From positions 496,001 through 560,000 of the forward strand of contig NZ_JAAZQQ010000001.1 of assembly GCF_012395815.1 (NCBI RefSeq): a stretch of DNA of 64,000 bases. Direction: 5' to 3'. Positions 58,920 to 64,000 of this stretch are shown here, one piece after another (the first letter of the stretch is position 1; every line of letters begins with the position of its first letter). This DNA comes from Roseicyclus persicicus. GTDB lineage: Bacteria > Pseudomonadota > Alphaproteobacteria > Rhodobacterales > Rhodobacteraceae. The position numbers and the translations under genes are program-made. The notes beneath the pieces were generated by a model. It saw nothing but the letters and a program-made list of their open reading frames with translations, was not told where the DNA came from and searched no databases.

Positions 58920-60626
58920 TCACTGGGCGCGACGCCAGTCCATGATGTTCCACAGCTCCGAGTCCCAGTCGGACATCAGGATGCCCTCGAGGGTCACGGC
59001 ATGGGCCGAGACGCCGCCGCGGTGCACCAGCGGGATGATCGAGTAGCTCTGGACGAGCATGTCGTTCATCTCGCGCGCGATGCGGCCGCGCTCCTGCAGG
59101 TCGGCGGTGCCGGCCAGCTCTTCGATGAGGGCGTCGTACTCTTCCATGCAGAAGCGCTGGATGTTCGAGCCCTGCCACTGGGTGTCGGGGCCCGGCCACT
59201 CGTCGCAGGCCCAGTTGGCCATGTAGGCCTGCGGGTCCACACCGGCGAAGTTGTTGGTGTACATCTCGATGTCGGCATAGAACTTCTGGAAGGTGTCGGG
59301 CGAGGCCGGGTCACCGCCGAAGAAGACCGACGCGTCGATGTTGCGCAGCTCGGCGTCGATGCCGATCTCGGCCCACCACTGCTTGATCAGCGCCTGGGTG
59401 TCCTGGCGGACGGCGTTGGTCGAGGTCTGGTAGAGCACGCGCAGCGGGATGCCGTTGTACTCGCGGATGCCGTCGCCGTCGGTGTCGACGATGCCGGCGC
59501 CGTCAAGCAGCGCGATGGCGCCGGGGATGTCCTGCACGAGGCAGGCATCGTTGGCGGTCGAGGCATAGAGCTCGGGCGCGGGCAGCACGTTGCAGGTCGG
59601 CTGGCCGCCGGCGCCGTAGCCGATCTCGGTGATCAGCGCGCGGTCGATGGCCATCGACATCGCCTGGCCGACGATCGGGTCGGTCAGGAACGGGTGCGGG
59701 CCGGCCTCGGCCGTCGAGCGGATGTCACCCAGCGCCGGGTCGGGGTTGGTCTGGTTCAGGTGCAGACGCTCGACCGAGGTGCCGAAGGCGGTGACCACGT
59801 TGCAGCGGCCCTGCGCTTCCATCTGCGCCAGGATCGTCGGGTCGATCTGCAGGTTCCAGGCGTAGTCGAACTCGCCGGTCTCGCAGACAGAACGCGCCGC
59901 CGCGGTGGCGTCGCCGCCGCCCTTGAAGGTCACGGTGGCGAAGTACGGACGATCCGGGAAGCGGAAGTTCGGGTTCGCCGACATCTCGATCACGTCGTTC
60001 GGGCGGAACTCGTCCACCACGAAGGGGCCGGTGCCGATCGGGCCGAAGTTGGCGTCGGTGCACTCGGGCGCGCGGGCGCCGAGGCAGTCCGCGAACTGCG
60101 CCGCCTGGATCACCGGGCTCTCGGAGCCGACGAAGGCGGTGTAGGGGAAGGGCGTCGGCGCGCCGAAGGTCACGCGGACCTGGTTGTCGCCCACGGCCTC
60201 GACGTTGGTCACGCCGTCATAGGAGCTCGCCTGCGCGCAGCCGCCCTCGGGATGGGTGCAGTACTGCCAGGTGAAGATGAAGTCGGCGGGCGTGAGCGGC
60301 GTGCCGTCCGACCAGGTGATGCCGTCGCCGATCGTCCAGGTGATCGAGGTCAGGTCCTCGGAGACGCCGCCGTTCTCGATGGTCGGGATCTCGGAGGCCA
60401 GCCACGGCACCATGTTGCCGTCCTGGTCGAAGCGGGCCATCGACTCGAGGATCAGCGAGGCCGATTCCACCTCTTTCGTGCCGCCCGAGAGATACGGGTT
60501 CAGGGTCGAGGGCGCCTGCCAGTAGATGATGTTCAGGTGGCCCGACGACCCGCGCTCGGCCATCGCGGCGGCCGGCGCAAGCGCCAGCGCGGCCGCGCCG
60601 AGCAGAAGGGAATATCGTTTTTTCAT
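58920..60626 (-). CDS. ABC transporter substrate-binding protein, peptide/nickel type
   Basis: 568-residue SBP_bac_5 (family 5) periplasmic binding protein. Signal peptide (MKKRYSLLLGAAALALAPAA then AMA, about 1-23). Family marks: IIYWQAPSTLNPYLSGGTK (about 40-58), FTWQYCTHPEGG, and the DxD-rich segment DGAGIVDTDGDGIRE (about 375-389). Ligand unknown (oligopeptide, dipeptide or opine). The start at 60626 is set by the signal peptide. Heads the permease part of the operon; the two ATPase genes come first. Confidence 0.92.
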   Translation of the reverse strand: MKKRYSLLLGAAALALAPAAAMAERGSSGHLNIIYWQAPSTLNPYLSGGTKEVESASLILESMARFDQDGNMVPWLASEIPTIENGGVSEDLTSITWTIGDGITWSDGTPLTPADFIFTWQYCTHPEGGCAQASSYDGVTNVEAVGDNQVRVTFGAPTPFPYTAFVGSESPVIQAAQFADCLGARAPECTDANFGPIGTGPFVVDEFRPNDVIEMSANPNFRFPDRPYFATVTFKGGGDATAAARSVCETGEFDYAWNLQIDPTILAQMEAQGRCNVVTAFGTSVERLHLNQTNPDPALGDIRSTAEAGPHPFLTDPIVGQAMSMAIDRALITEIGYGAGGQPTCNVLPAPELYASTANDACLVQDIPGAIALLDGAGIVDTDGDGIREYNGIPLRVLYQTSTNAVRQDTQALIKQWWAEIGIDAELRNIDASVFFGGDPASPDTFQKFYADIEMYTNNFAGVDPQAYMANWACDEWPGPDTQWQGSNIQRFCMEEYDALIEELAGTADLQERGRIAREMNDMLVQSYSIIPLVHRGGVSAHAVTLEGILMSDWDSELWNIMDWRRAQ

Positions 60627-60655
60627 TGGTCTGTCTCTCTCTCCTTGTTGGATGC

Positions 60656-61685
<1,030 letters not shown>

Positions 61686-61693
<8 letters not shown>

Positions 61694-62693
61694 TCCGCGG
61701 CGCTCCTGCCTTGAAGTCCCAGAAACAGGCCGCGTCGTGGCTGGGGCCGACATCGTGGCGCGCCGGGTTCTCGCGCGCGCAGCGGTCGAAGGCCTGCGGG
61801 CAGCGGGCGCGGAACGGGCAGCTTTCGGGCGCCTTGGACAGGATCGGCGGCTGGCCCTGGATCACCCGCAGCTTCTGCTGCCGCTCGCCGCGGATGTGCG
61901 GCACGGTCTCCAGCAGCATCCGGGTGTAGGGGTGCTGCGGGTTGGCGAACAGCTCGCGCACGGGCGCCTGTTCCACCACCTGCCCGCCGTACATCACCAT
62001 CACCCGGTCGGCGATGCCCGCGATCACGCCCAGGTCGTGGGTGATCCAGACGATGGCCATGCCGAGCTTCTGGCGCAGCTCCTTGATCAGCTCGAGGATC
62101 TGCGCCTGGATCGTCACGTCGAGCGCGGTCGTCGGCTCGTCCGCGATCAGCACCTTGGGGTCGCAGGCCAGCGCGATGGCGATCATCACGCGCTGCCGCA
62201 TCCCGCCCGAGAACTGGTGCGGGTAGTCGTCGAGCCGCCGCCGCGCGTCGGGGATGCCGACCAGCTCCAGCAGCTCCACCGCCCGGTCGGCCGCCTGCGC
62301 CTTGTTCAGGCCCATGTGCGTGCGCAGGGGTTCGGTGATCTGGTAGCCCACGGTGAACACCGGGTTCAGGCTGGTCATCGGGTCCTGGAACACCATGCCG
62401 ATGCGGGCGCCGCGGATGGCGCGCATCGTGTCCTCGGGGACGCGGGCGAGGTCCTGGCCCTCGAACATCACGCTGCCGCCGCGGATCTCGGCGGGCGGCA
62501 TCGGCAGGAGCCGGATCAGCGACATCATCGTCACCGACTTGCCCGAGCCCGACTCGCCCACCACGCCCAGCAATTCGCCGGGCTTGAGCGTGAAACTGAC
62601 ATTGTTGACCGCGTGCACCTCGCCGCCACGCGTGCGAAAAACGGTCTTCAGGTCCTTGACATCAAGGACGAAGGGCGTGGCCCCGTCGGGCAT
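61686..62693 (-). CDS. ABC transporter ATP-binding protein, DppD-like
   Basis: 335-residue ATPase. Walker A GESGSGKS (46-53), [14 protein letters not shown], signature [15 protein letters not shown], Walker [14 protein letters not shown]. The C-terminal Cys motif [14 protein letters not shown] marks the DppD/OppD group. GAGGAG precedes the ATG 62693. First gene of the operon; its promoter should lie in the 236-nt divergent gap with the argE-like gene, which contains two copies of GCTGCAATCG. Confidence 0.94.
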
Positions 62694-62746
62694 CGGCAGA
62701 TGCTCCTCAACCTGTTGGTGCGCCGCCTCTTGTCGATGCACGGGCG

Positions 62747-62800
62747 GCTGCAATCGTTAATGACGCTAACATGAAAAAACTCGCCCGCAAGCTGCAATCG
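62747..62800. repeat. Direct repeat GCTGCAATCG (62747-62756, 62791-62800)
   Basis: Two exact 10-mers 44 nt apart (about four helical turns), each followed by TGACG 4-5 nt later, in the divergent gap between the ABC operon and the argE-like gene. Possible regulator sites. Confidence 0.45.
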
Positions 62801-62929
62801 GTCGCTGACGGGCTGACCTTGCGTGCAGTTTCGGCAGATGCCCATACCTTGGGCAGACACGCCCCGACCGGGCTTGACGACCCCGCGCCGCTGGCACAGG
62901 CTCCGGCCCGTGTCCATCCGGAGCATCCC

Positions 62930-64000
62930 ATGACCGACGTGTTGAGCCCGCGGGCTCTGCTCGACAAGCTCGTGTCCTTCCCGACCGTCAGCCGCGACTC
63001 GAACCTCGCGCTGGTGGACTGGGTGCAGGACTACCTCGCCGGCCACGGCATCGCGTCGTGGCGCGACTACGACGAGACCGGGCAGAAGGCGAGCCTCTAT
63101 GCCCATGTCGGCCCCGCCATCGAGGGCGGCGTGATCCTGTCGGGCCACACCGACGTGGTGCCGGTCGACGGGCAGGACTGGGTCACCGACCCCTTCACCG
63201 TGGTGGAGAAGGACGGCAAGCTCTACGGCCGGGGCACCTGCGACATGAAGGGCTTCGACGCGCTTGCCCTCTGGGCCACGGTCGAGGCGCACCGCCGGGG
63301 TGTGAAGCGGCCGCTGCAGCTGTGCCTGTCGCGCGACGAGGAGATCGGCTGCACCGGCGCGCCGCCGATGATCGAGGCGATGCAGGCCCACATGCCGCGC
63401 GCGTCGATGGCCATCATCGGCGAGCCGACGGAATGGGGCATCGTCAACGGCCACAAGGGCGGCGTCGGCTTCGACCTGCATTTCCGGGGTTTCGAGGTGC
63501 ATTCCTCGATCGCCTACACCGGCGTGTCCGCGATCATGGAGGCCGCCCGCCTGATCGACTGGGCCAACGACGTGAACGTCGAGAACGCCGCCAAGGCCGA
63601 CCCGGCCAACGCCTACGACCCGCCCTACACGTCGCTGCATGTCGGCATGATCAAGGGCGGCACCGCGCACAACATCACCGCCAAGGACTGCACCTTCGTG
63701 CTGTCGGCGCGCACGATCCCCGCCGAGCCCAACGCCGAGTGGGCCGCGCGCATCCGGGCCGAGATCGACCGCATCGCCGCCGGCATGACCGCCGTGCGCC
63801 CCGAGGCCGGCATCACCGCGGTGCCGCGCTGGGACGTGCCGGGCCTGAAGGCCGAGGTCGAGGGCGAGGCCGAGGCGCTGGTGCGCCGGCTGACGGGCGA
63901 GAACGGGTCGGGCGTCGTCAGCTACGGCACCGAGGCCGGGCAGTTCCAGGCGGCGGGCTATTCGGCGGTGGTCTGCGGGCCGGGCAACATCGCCCAGGCC
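62930..64000 (+). CDS. argE: Acetylornithine deacetylase-like M20 peptidase (partial, runs off right edge)
   Basis: 357 visible codons; no stop reached. M20 metallohydrolase with all zinc-site motifs: H73 in SGHTDVV, D105 in GRGTCDMKGF, the catalytic/ligand Glu in RDEEIG (E137/E138) and E165 in IGEPTEWG; the dimerisation domain follows (about 175-290, with SSIAYTGVSAIM). The GTEAGQF segment near 345 resembles ArgE. The enzyme would remove acetyl from acetylornithine or a related acyl amino acid in the cytosol. Divergent peptide-type ABC genes suggest it may serve in uptake and use of acylated amino acids or peptides. Confidence 0.87.
   Translation, partial: MTDVLSPRALLDKLVSFPTVSRDSNLALVDWVQDYLAGHGIASWRDYDETGQKASLYAHVGPAIEGGVILSGHTDVVPVDGQDWVTDPFTVVEKDGKLYGRGTCDMKGFDALALWATVEAHRRGVKRPLQLCLSRDEEIGCTGAPPMIEAMQAHMPRASMAIIGEPTEWGIVNGHKGGVGFDLHFRGFEVHSSIAYTGVSAIMEAARLIDWANDVNVENAAKADPANAYDPPYTSLHVGMIKGGTAHNITAKDCTFVLSARTIPAEPNAEWAARIRAEIDRIAAGMTAVRPEAGITAVPRWDVPGLKAEVEGEAEALVRRLTGENGSGVVSYGTEAGQFQAAGYSAVVCGPGNIAQA

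Overview
The window is a GC-rich (about 70% by eye), gene-dense stretch of an alphaproteobacterial chromosome. It is most consistent with the Rhodobacteraceae (Rhodobacter/Paracoccus/Roseobacter relatives). The grounds are gene content (HdaA-Ppk-Ppx order, PccR-type short-chain acyl-CoA regulator beside pccB, PhaZ-PhaC-PhaP-PhaR cluster, ThyX, DUF6497, DUF1194, DUF465), FNR-like and PhaR-like DNA sites, and dispersed intergenic elements. I see no rRNA, tRNA, CRISPR, prophage or insertion sequence. Both ends cut a gene: ppx on the left and an argE-like deacetylase on the right.

Layout. 1-5.0 kb (minus): AI-2E-type permease, hdaA, ppk and ppx, i.e. replication control and polyphosphate metabolism. 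5.1-17.2 kb: propionyl-CoA assimilation. mcmA, pccA and pccB are interleaved with small lipoproteins, a DUF4174 protein, a DUF6497 protein and RidA. DUF486 and MFS transporter genes follow, then pccR. TTTGCAAA-type sites lie in front of both pccB and pccR, so the cluster carries its own regulator and operators. 17.3-22.6 kb: CoxG-like protein, FNR-boxed DUF465 protein, a HAD-like protein lacking its catalytic aspartates, an EamA exporter, a LysE/ArgP divergent pair and an NlpD-like lipoprotein. 22.8-26.4 kb (minus): pcm, surE, a TspO-like protein and serS. 26.8-30.9 kb (plus): yajC-secD-secF, TauE/SafE and an Mth938-like protein. 31-35.6 kb: DUF1194, a glyoxalase, thyX, a low-GC orphan membrane gene directly abutting thyX, DUF2177, a cold-shock protein and an ArsC-like reductase. 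35.5-38.1 kb (minus): bufA-bufB-bufC-doxX, a bufferin-type modified-peptide operon. 38.5-46.5 kb: membrane protein, MDR oxidoreductase, TetR/RibD-like pair, thrS, MFS and two alpha/beta hydrolases. 46.5-48.8 kb: a HisD-family dehydrogenase with an SDR, behind a LacI-type palindrome. 48.8-53.6 kb: PHA storage (phaZ, phaC, phaP, phaR). 53.6-56.4 kb: a Tat-exported molybdopterin oxidoreductase pair. 56.4-62.7 kb: an SMR pump and a complete peptide/nickel-type ABC transporter, divergent from the argE-like gene.

Themes. Carbon overflow and recovery dominate: propionyl-CoA and methylmalonyl-CoA feed the TCA cycle, while PHA and polyphosphate are storage polymers, each with local control elements. 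The most unusual items are (1) the bufferin operon with a C-terminally extended precursor, (2) the AT-richer orphan gene after thyX, and (3) eight short palindromes of one family in three tandem clusters placed just after stop codons. No wholly new multi-gene system is proven by sequence reading alone; those three are the best candidates.
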